From Acholeplasmataceae bacterium UBA2284 (lineage in GTDB: Bacteria; Bacillota_I; Bacilli_A; Acholeplasmatales; Acholeplasmataceae), in contig DDWO01000009.1 in the NCBI GenBank assembly GCA_002345705.1, positions 1 through 5,430 of the forward strand: 5,430 bases of DNA, in the 5' to 3' direction. Positions 1-5,430 of the stretch are shown piece by piece. The first letter of the stretch is position 1. Each line of letters opens with the position of its first letter. A model generated the notes under the pieces. That model was not told the origin of the DNA. It did not search any database and was given only the letters and a program-made list of their open reading frames with translations. Made by a program: the position numbers and the translations under genes.

Positions 1-877
1 CTTCCTTAGCAGAAAGACCAATTGCTGTAATCTTGTTCATGGAACCAGATAAATCTAGAATACGCATAACAACCTTTTCACCGCGTACCGTAGGTAGTGT
101 TGAAATACGTAGGTCGATATTTTTTTGCTGGATCGCAGTTTGAATTCTTCCATCCTGAGGAACTCTAGTTTCTGTAATATCCATTCCAGACATAACCTTG
201 ATTCTACTAATCATTTGATTATGAATTTTGATAGGAAACTCTTTTACAACATCCAATACTCCATCAACACGATAACGAATCAATACCTTGTCATCTAATG
301 GGTCAATATGGATATCTGATGCTCTTTGAAAAACAGCCGATGTTAGAATTTGATTCACCAATTTGACCATTGGTGTATCATCTTCCTCATCATCTTGAAA
401 CTCTTCTTCCTTAGAAATACTTTGTTTCGCTCCAAGAGCCTCTAAGGTTCTAGTAAAGCCATAATATTTTTCTATTTGTGTAATGATTTCATTTTTAGGA
501 GCTGAAAAAGGCTTAGGACGATATCCCGTTCTAACACGCAAATCCTCTATTACTGCAAAATCGAGAGGATCTGATGTAGCAAACATTAAATTCTTCCCTT
601 CGATACGAAGTGGAATAATCACATGTCTTCTACAAAACTCTTCATCTACAATCGCTAATACATTTTCATCAATTGTGAAATTGGATAAGGATACTCTTTG
701 TACTCCTGTTGAGTCCTCTAAGGCTTTAAGAATTTGCATTTCTGTTGCATATTCTAATCTAGATAGCGTTTCACCAAGTCTTTCATTTTTTTCTTGCTTG
801 GATAAAGCATCTTTAAGCTGGTCAGCTGTAATTACTCTGGCTTGTAATAAAACATCGCCTATGCGTCTGAGAGCCAT
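1..877 (-). CDS. pilB: Type IV pilus assembly ATPase PilB (GspE/PilB family), N-terminal 292 residues, cut by window edge
   Basis: Hexameric cytoplasmic motor ATPase that powers pilin polymerisation. The reading frame starts at ATG 875-877 and stays open for 292 codons to the window edge. Residues about 1-145 look like the GspE/PilB N-terminal domain (T2SSE_N): RIGDVLLQ near 5-12, TADQLKDAL near 17-25, RHVIIPLR near 84-91 and TSDPLD near 101-106. An acidic linker (EEEF..DDEEDD, 157-167) follows. Then comes the start of the ATPase module with family hallmarks: PMVKLVNQIL (169-178), ASDIHIDP (186-193), IRYRVDG (200-206), RIKVMSGMDI (225-234), RVPQDGRI (238-245) and DLRISTLPTVRGEKVVMRILD (255-275). 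Walker A, the Asp and His boxes, Walker B and any zinc motif should lie beyond base 1. The start follows the upstream TGA after one base, with a GGATGGTGAT-like ribosome site inside the upstream gene, so translational coupling is likely. The long N-terminal domain favours PilB/GspE over ComGA or PilT. PilB versus GspE cannot be separated from this part alone. Confidence 0.93.
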   Translation of the reverse strand, partial: MALRRIGDVLLQARVITADQLKDALSKQEKNERLGETLSRLEYATEMQILKALEDSTGVQRVSLSNFTIDENVLAIVDEEFCRRHVIIPLRIEGKNLMFATSDPLDFAVIEDLRVRTGYRPKPFSAPKNEIITQIEKYYGFTRTLEALGAKQSISKEEEFQDDEEDDTPMVKLVNQILTSAVFQRASDIHIDPLDDKVLIRYRVDGVLDVVKEFPIKIHNQMISRIKVMSGMDITETRVPQDGRIQTAIQQKNIDLRISTLPTVRGEKVVMRILDLSGSMNKITAIGLSAKE

Positions 878-878
878 C

Positions 879-2078
879 TCAATCACCATCCTTTAAAACA
901 ATATTTTGTTCTCTAATTTCTGGTGAAGCTACATATTGTTCATCATATATTTTTACGGTAATACTAGTACCATTAAGTGGTGTAATTGTCTTAAAGTATG
1001 AAATAACTTTGCCCGTTTGACCTGGAGTGATAATGATTTCATAAATAAATTCCGTATCTGTTTCGGTAACGATAACACCAGGTGTTGTTTCATCAATTGT
1101 TAGATTTTCTATGTAATGTGTAGTAAATGGTATGACTATACTTTCATCAATTGATGATACATAGGTTGTCATATATGGATAACCTTTGAGTGTAAAGGAT
1201 AAACTGTCATTACTTATTTGATCGATTTCTACAGTAAAACTATCACTTAATCGATTGTAGAATGAGAAATCAAATTGATTGACCTTTAAAACTCTTACAT
1301 TCATTCCAGGCTCTGCCCAGGAAGGTAGTGTTATATAACTAGCATAAACATACCCTTCAAAATGTGTATCTATCGTTAACTTTTGTAGGGCAGATGCGAT
1401 AATACTTAATTGATTATTATCTAAATTTGGGTTTGTTCCCAATGTTTTTAATATTGAAAATCTTGAGGTTCCGAGTATTTGAATCGATTCTACTTCTTCA
1501 ATAATTTGGTTCACATCAGCTAGAGCGATTTGATCGATTGTTATCGTTTGGATTACAGATTGTGATAAACCTTCAGCCAAATATAATTTTAATTGATAAA
1601 CCTTTCGATTTTTTAAGCTACTCATATCAGATAAAACATCCTCTAAAAAACTATCCATATCAAAGGATGAAAGAATCGTTGGCGTCATATTATCTTCAAA
1701 ATGAGTCATTAGAATTGCTCTATTTTCAGTACTTATTGTAAAAAATGCTTGATTGGTTTGATTGGTTTGAATTTTACTTACTGTTTCAGTTACATTGAAA
1801 TTAAAAAGCGATAAATCGATTTCTATTTCATATCCATGATAAACGAGCTCGAAATCAGCGGTTTCCTGCCATTGTGCTACTTTTGATGTTAATACACCGG
1901 CATATTGTTCCTGTGAATAGCTACCTAGATAAATGAATCCAACACTGGTCTCTTCAACCGATTCACCTAAATCTAATACAAATAACATGACAACTGCAAA
2001 CATAACAGAAAGAGATACCGTAATAAGCGATATCATAAAATAAAGATTATGTTTGAAGTAAAAAGCGATACGTTTCAA
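879..2078 (-). CDS. Membrane-anchored, divergent VanW/YoaR-like protein with degenerate VanW core, coupled to pilB
   Basis: Predicted bitopic envelope protein of 399 residues with a large outside domain. I start it at TTG (2076-2078), because GAGGTGAT (2083-2090) gives ideal spacing to it; a GTG at 2085-2087 lies inside that ribosome site and would add three residues. Residues 1-10 are basic, and about 10-37 form one hydrophobic segment (uncleaved anchor). Residues about 55-97 (YSQEQYAG..VAQWQ..ELVYHGYEIEI) have the pattern of the peptidoglycan-binding segment of YoaR/VanW proteins. Residues 201-210 (ILGTSRFSIL) and about 223-300 (QLSIIASALQKLTID, then LPSWAEPGMNVRV, FDFSFYN and the following strands) resemble the beginning and end of the VanW domain. 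Residues about 315-399 resemble the G5-like beta tail (PGQTGKVISYF, IYDEQYVASPEI). The middle of VanW, including GGGxCQ, is missing. The TGA stop lies one base before pilB. Family assignment is by motif pattern only; an unrelated pilus-associated lipid- or wall-facing protein remains possible. The exact role is unknown. Confidence 0.62.
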   Translation of the reverse strand: MKRIAFYFKHNLYFMISLITVSLSVMFAVVMLFVLDLGESVEETSVGFIYLGSYSQEQYAGVLTSKVAQWQETADFELVYHGYEIEIDLSLFNFNVTETVSKIQTNQTNQAFFTISTENRAILMTHFEDNMTPTILSSFDMDSFLEDVLSDMSSLKNRKVYQLKLYLAEGLSQSVIQTITIDQIALADVNQIIEEVESIQILGTSRFSILKTLGTNPNLDNNQLSIIASALQKLTIDTHFEGYVYASYITLPSWAEPGMNVRVLKVNQFDFSFYNRLSDSFTVEIDQISNDSLSFTLKGYPYMTTYVSSIDESIVIPFTTHYIENLTIDETTPGVIVTETDTEFIYEIIITPGQTGKVISYFKTITPLNGTSITVKIYDEQYVASPEIREQNIVLKDGD

Positions 2079-2082
2079 TCCA

Positions 2083-2090
2083 ATCACCTC
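2083..2090 (-). promoter_or_regulatory. Ribosome binding site deciding a TTG start for the VanW-like gene
   Basis: Read on the minus strand, GAGGTGAT matches eight consecutive bases of the anti-Shine-Dalgarno complement. It overlaps the GTG codon at 2085-2087, which therefore cannot be initiated from it. The TTG at 2076-2078, four bases downstream, is at normal spacing and is the preferred start. Confidence 0.7.
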
Positions 2091-2101
2091 TGCTTAACCT
2101 T

Positions 2102-2110
2102 ATTATAGCA
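2102..2110 (-). promoter_or_regulatory. Extended -10 promoter for the VanW-like/pilB operon
   Basis: On the minus strand this reads TGCTATAAT, a perfect extended -10 (TGn TATAAT). No convincing -35 lies 16-18 bases upstream (AGCATA at the 17-base spacing), as is usual for extended -10 promoters. Transcription would start near 2095, giving a short leader of about 17 bases before the TTG start. Confidence 0.55.
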
Positions 2111-2181
2111 AACATCTTTATGAATATGCTTGAAACTATAAATAATTTCTCTCAGTTAATGAATTTGTAATATATAAGTAC

Positions 2182-2209
2182 GTTTCATTTATTTAAAATA
2201 GATTATAAT
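2182..2209 (+). promoter_or_regulatory. Putative promoter of the minor pilin operon
   Basis: A perfect TATAAT -10 lies at 2204-2209. The best -35 is weak: GTTTCA at 2182-2187 with a 16-base spacer, matching three of six consensus bases. Transcription would start near 2216, leaving about 22 bases before the ATG with the ribosome site inside. The weak -35 suggests need for an activator or upstream AT-rich contacts, which is inference. The -10 lies about 95 bases from the opposing -10, so the two pilus operons share one control region. Confidence 0.5.
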
Positions 2210-2238
2210 TAAAGTGAGTTAGTATCGGAGGTGATGGT

Positions 2239-2685
2239 ATGCGCGTTTTAAATAAAAAAGGGTTTAGCGTATTAGAAGCTGTTGCTTCTGTCTTTATCAT
2301 TTCACTTGTGTTTACTACTGCTTTCACTGTTATTGTTGCGATGAGAAATCGAACAATCGCTACTGAAGAAAAACGTTATGCTGTTGAAGTCGGATCACTA
2401 ATCAGAGATGAAATCGTTCAAAATTACACCTATCTATCGATTTCCACGTGGATTCTTGATGGTGAAAAAACTGTCGATTATTTAAATTGTAGAGATCTTG
2501 ATAATCCTATCTCTTGTTCATTATTTGAGTTTGAAGCAAATCAAAAGATTTATGATAATGAGATTGAAATTATATTTTTAGCACCAACCCCAGATTCAAT
2601 TAACTACAAGGTCATCCATTTTCAAATCATTATAGAATACTATAAAGGATTAACCATCACCTTGGAAGGTATAATATATGAATAG
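2239..2685 (+). CDS. Type IV prepilin-like minor pilin, PilV/GspI-like position in the operon
   Basis: A 148-residue minor pilin or pseudopilin, probably exported and inserted through its N-terminal helix, then cleaved by prepilin peptidase. The class III signal is clear: a short basic leader ending in KKG (residues 6-8), cleavage before F9, then SVLEA with the conserved glutamate at +5 (E13) and a hydrophobic helix to about residue 34. The polar helix continues (RNRTIATEEKRYAVEVGSLIRDEI), as in the pilin stalk. The rest is a small globular domain with two cysteines (C84, C93) that could form a disulfide loop. ATG 2239 is supported by GGAGGTGAT at 2227-2235; an ATG at 2234 is out of frame. 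This is the first gene of a three-gene operon and overlaps the next by 8 bases. The PilV/GspI assignment rests on size and gene order; the globular part is not recognisable to a named subfamily. Confidence 0.85.
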   Translation: MRVLNKKGFSVLEAVASVFIISLVFTTAFTVIVAMRNRTIATEEKRYAVEVGSLIRDEIVQNYTYLSISTWILDGEKTVDYLNCRDLDNPISCSLFEFEANQKIYDNEIEIIFLAPTPDSINYKVIHFQIIIEYYKGLTITLEGIIYE

Positions 2686-3208
2686 AAAAGGGTTAACTTT
2701 AGTAGAACTACTTGGTGCTGTAGTTATATTTGGAATATCCATATCACTCGTCGCATTACTTCTATCTGTTATCTTTAATGCAAATGATAAAATTTTAGAG
2801 CAAAGTAGAGCAAACACTGAGGGTACAATTGTTATAGCACATCTAGAGGATTTAATGAGAAGCTTTGCCGTTACAGACTATTCAACATGTATTGATAATC
2901 CAAACTGTGTAACATTGGAATCACATTACACCTATGAACTCAGTGGGGATTCATCCAGTATTATTTTAGTCACACATACTCCACCAAACACACTTCAAAT
3001 TAGTATTCTTAATAATCAACTCTATATCAATGGTGTGGTTCGTGAAATTAGAAATTTCGAAATCCACAGTGATTCCTATATAGAAAAAACGACTGTGAAT
3101 AATCAACTTAAACTAAAAATAGTCATTATACTATATGTGAATGAAGGTAAAACATATACATTTACCTCTAATCAAACATTTGACTTATCTGATGTACCCG
3201 CTTCTTAA
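2678..3208 (+). CDS. Type IV prepilin-like minor pilin, PilW/GspJ-like
   Basis: A 176-residue prepilin-like protein. The signal is textbook: MNRKG, cleavage before L6, then TLVELLGA with E10 at +5, followed by a hydrophobic helix to about residue 33. A polar stalk (NDKILEQSRANTEGTIVIAHLEDLMRSF) follows, then a mostly beta globular domain. C71 and C77 flank IDNPN and may form a small disulfide loop. The C-terminal strands (LKLKIVIILYVNEGKTYTFTSNQTF) resemble the closing sheet of PilW/GspJ-type pilins. The start overlaps the previous gene's end (ATG at 2678, upstream TAG at 2683-2685) and is preceded by GGAAGG, so the two are probably translationally coupled. Position between a V-like and an X-like gene supports a PilW/GspJ role in the pilus-tip priming complex. 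The subfamily is inferred from order, not from close similarity. Confidence 0.86.
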   Translation: MNRKGLTLVELLGAVVIFGISISLVALLLSVIFNANDKILEQSRANTEGTIVIAHLEDLMRSFAVTDYSTCIDNPNCVTLESHYTYELSGDSSSIILVTHTPPNTLQISILNNQLYINGVVREIRNFEIHSDSYIEKTTVNNQLKLKIVIILYVNEGKTYTFTSNQTFDLSDVPAS

Positions 3209-3217
3209 GGAGGACCT

Positions 3218-4369
3218 ATGAACATATTAAAATCACGCAAGGGAATGAGTTTACCAACCGTACTCGGTATTGTTGCTTTTGTGCTCGGCACAACAGCTAC
3301 TCTTTTATCTTATGTGTTTTTCCAGTCCAGACTCATCAATATCAGTATTGAAGATACAGAAGCCTATGAAAATGCTGTTCAAAAGGTCGATGCAACACTA
3401 AAAATTATTTCAAGAGATCAATTACTTGATCCTGAATATTTAAGTAGTCTAGAAGCTTATATGGGTGTTTCTATTGAATTATACAGTGAAAATCTTTATA
3501 CAGTTTCATCGATGATTAATGAGTCAAAAGCGGTAACAAGCTATATCACTGGCTCTATTAATTCAGCAAGTACCTATGACTTAATATTTCAAAATACAGG
3601 TGAAGAACCAACCTTCAGCTTAAATCCTTTAATCACTCCTGCCAATATGGTCTCCTCTTATTTACCTCAATTTATAAATACCAATTTCCCGTGGATTACT
3701 CCTCAAACTGAATTCACAGATTTTCAAAGTGTTATTACATATATTAGAACACTTGCTTTAGCAAACAACGGTTTCCAAAGATATTATCCTAATGATCTTG
3801 AATCTCAATGGAATCCTACTGCTTGGTGGCATTGGTATATTGATGGAAGTGTAACCATTCCAAATAATAAGAATTTAACGATACCTGAAAATAGATTACT
3901 CGTTATCGATGGAAATTTAACCATGAATCGAGGAAGTACGATATATGGTAATGTGGTAGTCAATGGCAATGTAGTCATCAATGGTCAAGGAAATAGTTCA
4001 CAGGGATTGCAGGGTACAATTTATGCAAATGGGAATGTGAATTTTGCGAAGAATCTTGTCTTTGGTTTAGAAAATCGTCCAAGCTTTGTGTTTGCTGAAT
4101 ATGATATAACATTGGATAACATCATCAATGGCTATGGATACTTTTTATGCAGAAATTTCACTGCGAAGCAAGGTAATATTTATATTGTTGGTGGTGTCTA
4201 CACTTCAGAGGATCAAAATATTCAAAGATCAATAGGTGAATATACAAATTTAAACACTGATGAATTCTATGATTATGCAGTTCCTACTTATGTCGAAATC
4301 GAAAGTACAGATCCTAATTCCGGTTTTACAGGTGAGTTCAAATATACATCCCCAAAAATTATTTCATAA
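3218..4369 (+). CDS. Large PilX/GspK-like pilus tip protein with repetitive beta-solenoid-like C-terminal half
   Basis: A 383-residue protein starting with a prepilin-like signal: SRKG (6-9), probable cleavage before M10, then SLPTVLGIVAFVLG. The +5 residue is threonine (T14) rather than glutamate, a feature of GspK/PilX-type tip pilins that sit first in the fibre. The hydrophobic helix runs to about residue 35. Residues 40-200 form a mixed domain; residues 199-207 are rich in tryptophan and tyrosine (NPTAWWHWY). Residues about 209-330 contain short regular strands with Gly-Asn turns (GSVTIPNNKNLTIP, LLVIDGNLTM, IYGNVVVNG, NVVINGQ, TIYANGNVNF, GNIYIVGGVY), typical of a right-handed beta-solenoid as seen in Gram-positive PilX_N-type proteins. 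It is the last gene of the operon, nine bases after the preceding stop, with a strong TAAGGAGG ribosome site. A terminator follows at once. Likely role: capping the pilus tip and possibly surface or ligand binding (inference). Confidence 0.8.
   Translation: MNILKSRKGMSLPTVLGIVAFVLGTTATLLSYVFFQSRLINISIEDTEAYENAVQKVDATLKIISRDQLLDPEYLSSLEAYMGVSIELYSENLYTVSSMINESKAVTSYITGSINSASTYDLIFQNTGEEPTFSLNPLITPANMVSSYLPQFINTNFPWITPQTEFTDFQSVITYIRTLALANNGFQRYYPNDLESQWNPTAWWHWYIDGSVTIPNNKNLTIPENRLLVIDGNLTMNRGSTIYGNVVVNGNVVINGQGNSSQGLQGTIYANGNVNFAKNLVFGLENRPSFVFAEYDITLDNIINGYGYFLCRNFTAKQGNIYIVGGVYTSEDQNIQRSIGEYTNLNTDEFYDYAVPTYVEIESTDPNSGFTGEFKYTSPKIIS
3947..3982 (+). repeat. Two-copy 18-base in-frame tandem repeat within the PilX-like gene
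   Basis: Bases 3947-3964 and 3965-3982 agree at 14 of 18 positions and encode GNVVVN and GNVVIN, two successive strand-turn units of the proposed solenoid. Being in frame and degenerate, it reads as an old internal duplication of a structural rung, not a mobile or regulatory repeat. Confidence 0.6.
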
Positions 4370-4395
4370 AGATGAGTCAATCTCATCTTTTTTTT
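4368..4395 (+). terminator. Intrinsic terminator of the minor pilin operon
   Basis: The arms GATGAG (4371-4376) and CTCATC (4382-4387) pair around a five-base loop, extended by AAA/TTT pairs, and are followed by eight T residues (4388-4395). It begins within the stop codon of the PilX-like gene and separates the pilus operon from the HAD phosphatase gene. Confidence 0.9.
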
Positions 4396-4425
4396 ACTCT
4401 TTTTTTAAACCTTTACACCTTTCAC

Positions 4426-4453
4426 TTGATATTTATTTCATTTGTGGGATAAT
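4426..4453 (+). promoter_or_regulatory. Possible promoter of the HAD phosphatase gene
   Basis: TTGATA (4426-4431) and GATAAT (4448-4453), each five of six to consensus, are separated by 16 bases. Expected initiation near 4460 would fall inside the ribosome site (AAGGAGGTG, 4457-4465), leaving only a very short leader. Either the start is a few bases early or the true promoter is slightly upstream; TTTACA at 4412-4417 lacks a good partner. Confidence 0.4.
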
Positions 4454-4471
4454 GATAAGGAGGTGTTATTC

Positions 4472-5287
4472 ATGAAGTATTTAATCGCATGTGATCTAGA
4501 TGGATCACTCTTAAACCGTCAAGGTGAATTAACTAAAAAAACAATCGAAGTCATAAAGACTTTAAAGGATATTGGGCATGTTGTTGTGATTGCTACTGGT
4601 AGACCCTATAGTGGAGCAATCTCAAAATATGAAGAATTAGGCTTGAATACAGCAATGATTACAGATAATGGTGGAGCAATCGATAATCCAATGGATTTAA
4701 CATTTGCTAAACAAAGAACCTTTATTCCAATTCATATGATGCATGGCTTATTTACCTTTAGCAAACCATTTATTATTTCTACATTCTTTAGTGTGGATAA
4801 CGTGGTTTATGCTTACAAATACGATAAAAGATTAGAAGAGTTCTTTAGTGGTATTCATAGTGATCGAGTGATTGATAAGGAAATGACTGAATTTAATGTG
4901 GAACCAACTGGATTAATCTACTTAATTGATTTTGATAAACAAAAGGACTTTGAAGGCTTTATTGATAAAGAGTATGGTCATACACTTTCCTATAGACTTT
5001 GGGATGCTGCACATGAATATGCGATTTATGAGGTTTATTTAAAGCATGTTTCAAAATCATCAGCAATTAAGTATCTTTTAGATCATTATGAAATTGATCC
5101 AAAAAATTGGATATCTATCGGTGATGGAATCAATGATGTCGAAATGATTAGAGATGCAGCTTGGGGTGTAGCAATGAAAAACTCAGTTCCTGAGTTAAAA
5201 GTTGTTTGTAAGGATATCACTGAATACACACATGATGAAGAGGGATTTGCTAAATATTTAATAAAGTATTTTAATTTAAATGTCTAA
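4472..5287 (+). CDS. Cof-type HAD-superfamily (subclass IIB) phosphatase
   Basis: A 271-residue soluble HAD hydrolase of the Cof type, which typically dephosphorylates sugar phosphates, nucleotides or cofactor intermediates using Mg2+. All four HAD motifs are visible. Motif I is DLDGS (D8 nucleophile, D10 acid/base), with serine where DLDGT is commoner. Motif II is ATGR (T42). Motif III is the lysine of HVSKSSAI (K195). Motif IV is GDGINDVEM (D218, D222). The TDNGG stretch near 64-68 and the C2-type cap (about residues 80-190) between motifs II and III fit subclass IIB, as does the length. ATG 4472 is chosen because AAGGAGGTG lies six bases before it; an in-frame TTG at 4442 is upstream of the ribosome site and not credible. 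It is flanked by terminators on both sides, so it is a single-gene unit with no evident link to the pilus genes. The natural substrate cannot be read from the sequence. Confidence 0.93.
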   Translation: MKYLIACDLDGSLLNRQGELTKKTIEVIKTLKDIGHVVVIATGRPYSGAISKYEELGLNTAMITDNGGAIDNPMDLTFAKQRTFIPIHMMHGLFTFSKPFIISTFFSVDNVVYAYKYDKRLEEFFSGIHSDRVIDKEMTEFNVEPTGLIYLIDFDKQKDFEGFIDKEYGHTLSYRLWDAAHEYAIYEVYLKHVSKSSAIKYLLDHYEIDPKNWISIGDGINDVEMIRDAAWGVAMKNSVPELKVVCKDITEYTHDEEGFAKYLIKYFNLNV

Positions 5288-5291
5288 TAAT

Positions 5292-5324
5292 AAAAAAGAC
5301 TTTTCGATGAGAAAGGTCTTTTTT
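5292..5324 (+). terminator. Strong intrinsic terminator after the HAD gene, probably bidirectional
   Basis: AAAAAAGAC (5292-5300) pairs with GTCTTTTTT (5316-5324), and the stem continues with TTTTC/GAAAG (one G-U pair) around a GATGA loop. The A tract on one side and T tract on the other mean it should work in both directions, serving the HAD gene and backing up the terminator of the opposing tRNA. Confidence 0.9.
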
Positions 5325-5331
5325 CATGAGC

Positions 5332-5357
5332 AAAAATAAAAAACCCCGAGGTCGGGG
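5332..5357 (-). terminator. Intrinsic terminator downstream of tRNA-Arg (minus strand)
   Basis: CCCCG (5344-5348) and CGGGG (5353-5357) pair around a four-base loop. Read on the minus strand, the GC hairpin is followed by six T, one A and five T residues (5343 down to 5332). It lies 13 bases beyond the tRNA 3' end, so it ends the minus-strand tRNA transcript. Confidence 0.85.
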
Positions 5358-5370
5358 AATTTATATAAAG

Positions 5371-5430
<60 letters not shown>

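Noticed and set aside
483..896. Plus-strand open frame of 137 codons
   Set aside because: It lies wholly opposite the well-supported pilB frame, has no ribosome site, and its translation has no recognisable family pattern.
1538..1741. Plus-strand open frame of 67 codons
   Set aside because: It is opposite the VanW-like gene, without a ribosome site or family features; a chance frame.
1754..1771. Short tandem repeat ATTGGTTTG in the VanW-like gene
   Set aside because: Two 9-base copies encode the NQTNQ stretch; too short and in frame, so simple local slippage, not a functional repeat array.
2110..2200. Operator or riboswitch in the divergent intergenic region
   Set aside because: The region is AT-rich, but I found no convincing inverted repeat or structured leader, and the leaders implied by the -10 boxes are only about 17-22 bases.
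4442..4471. Upstream TTG start extending the HAD phosphatase by 10 residues
   Set aside because: The extension would include the ribosome site itself (AAGGAGGTG); the ATG at 4472 begins directly with the usual MKYLIACDLDGS N-terminus of the family.
4260..4475. Plus-strand open frame of 71 codons overlapping the end of the PilX-like gene
   Set aside because: It runs through the PilX-like gene in another frame, across the terminator and into the next gene's start, with no suitable ribosome site.

Overview
The window is low-GC bacterial DNA with strong Shine-Dalgarno sites (GGAGGTGAT type), a CCA-encoding tRNA gene, intrinsic terminators with long T tracts, and TGA used as a real stop. This suggests a low-GC Gram-positive relative (Bacillota, or a Mycoplasmatota/Acholeplasma-Izemoplasma-type lineage using the standard bacterial code). 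The lineage is inferred from composition and gene content only; no marker gene in the window fixes it.

Layout. Positions 1-2078 hold a minus-strand operon: a divergent VanW/YoaR-like membrane-anchored protein (879-2078), followed after one base by the type IV pilus assembly ATPase pilB (877 down to the window edge; its C-terminal half, including Walker A, lies outside). A compact divergent promoter region (about 2079-2238) separates this from a plus-strand operon of three prepilin-type genes: a PilV/GspI-like minor pilin (2239-2685), a PilW/GspJ-like minor pilin (2678-3208) and a large PilX/GspK-like protein with a repetitive, probably beta-solenoid C-terminal half (3218-4369). A terminator at 4368-4395 closes the pilin operon. 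Next comes an independent housekeeping-type gene, a Cof-type HAD phosphatase (4472-5287), then two terminators back to back, then the 3' part of a minus-strand tRNA-Arg(UCU).

Function. The two divergent operons together encode part of a type IV pilus or type II-secretion-like machine. PilB is the cytoplasmic extension motor, and the three pilins have the V-W-X (I-J-K) order and features expected of a pilus-tip initiation complex. The VanW-like protein is the unexpected partner: it keeps the N-terminal peptidoglycan-binding-like segment and the end of the VanW fold plus a C-terminal beta domain, but lacks the conserved VanW core with its GGGxCQ motif. Its one-base junction with pilB suggests a role at the wall/pilus interface. 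The HAD gene and tRNA appear unrelated to the pilus system. No CRISPR array, insertion sequence, integrase or attachment site was seen. No gene-free stretch exceeds about 160 bases.
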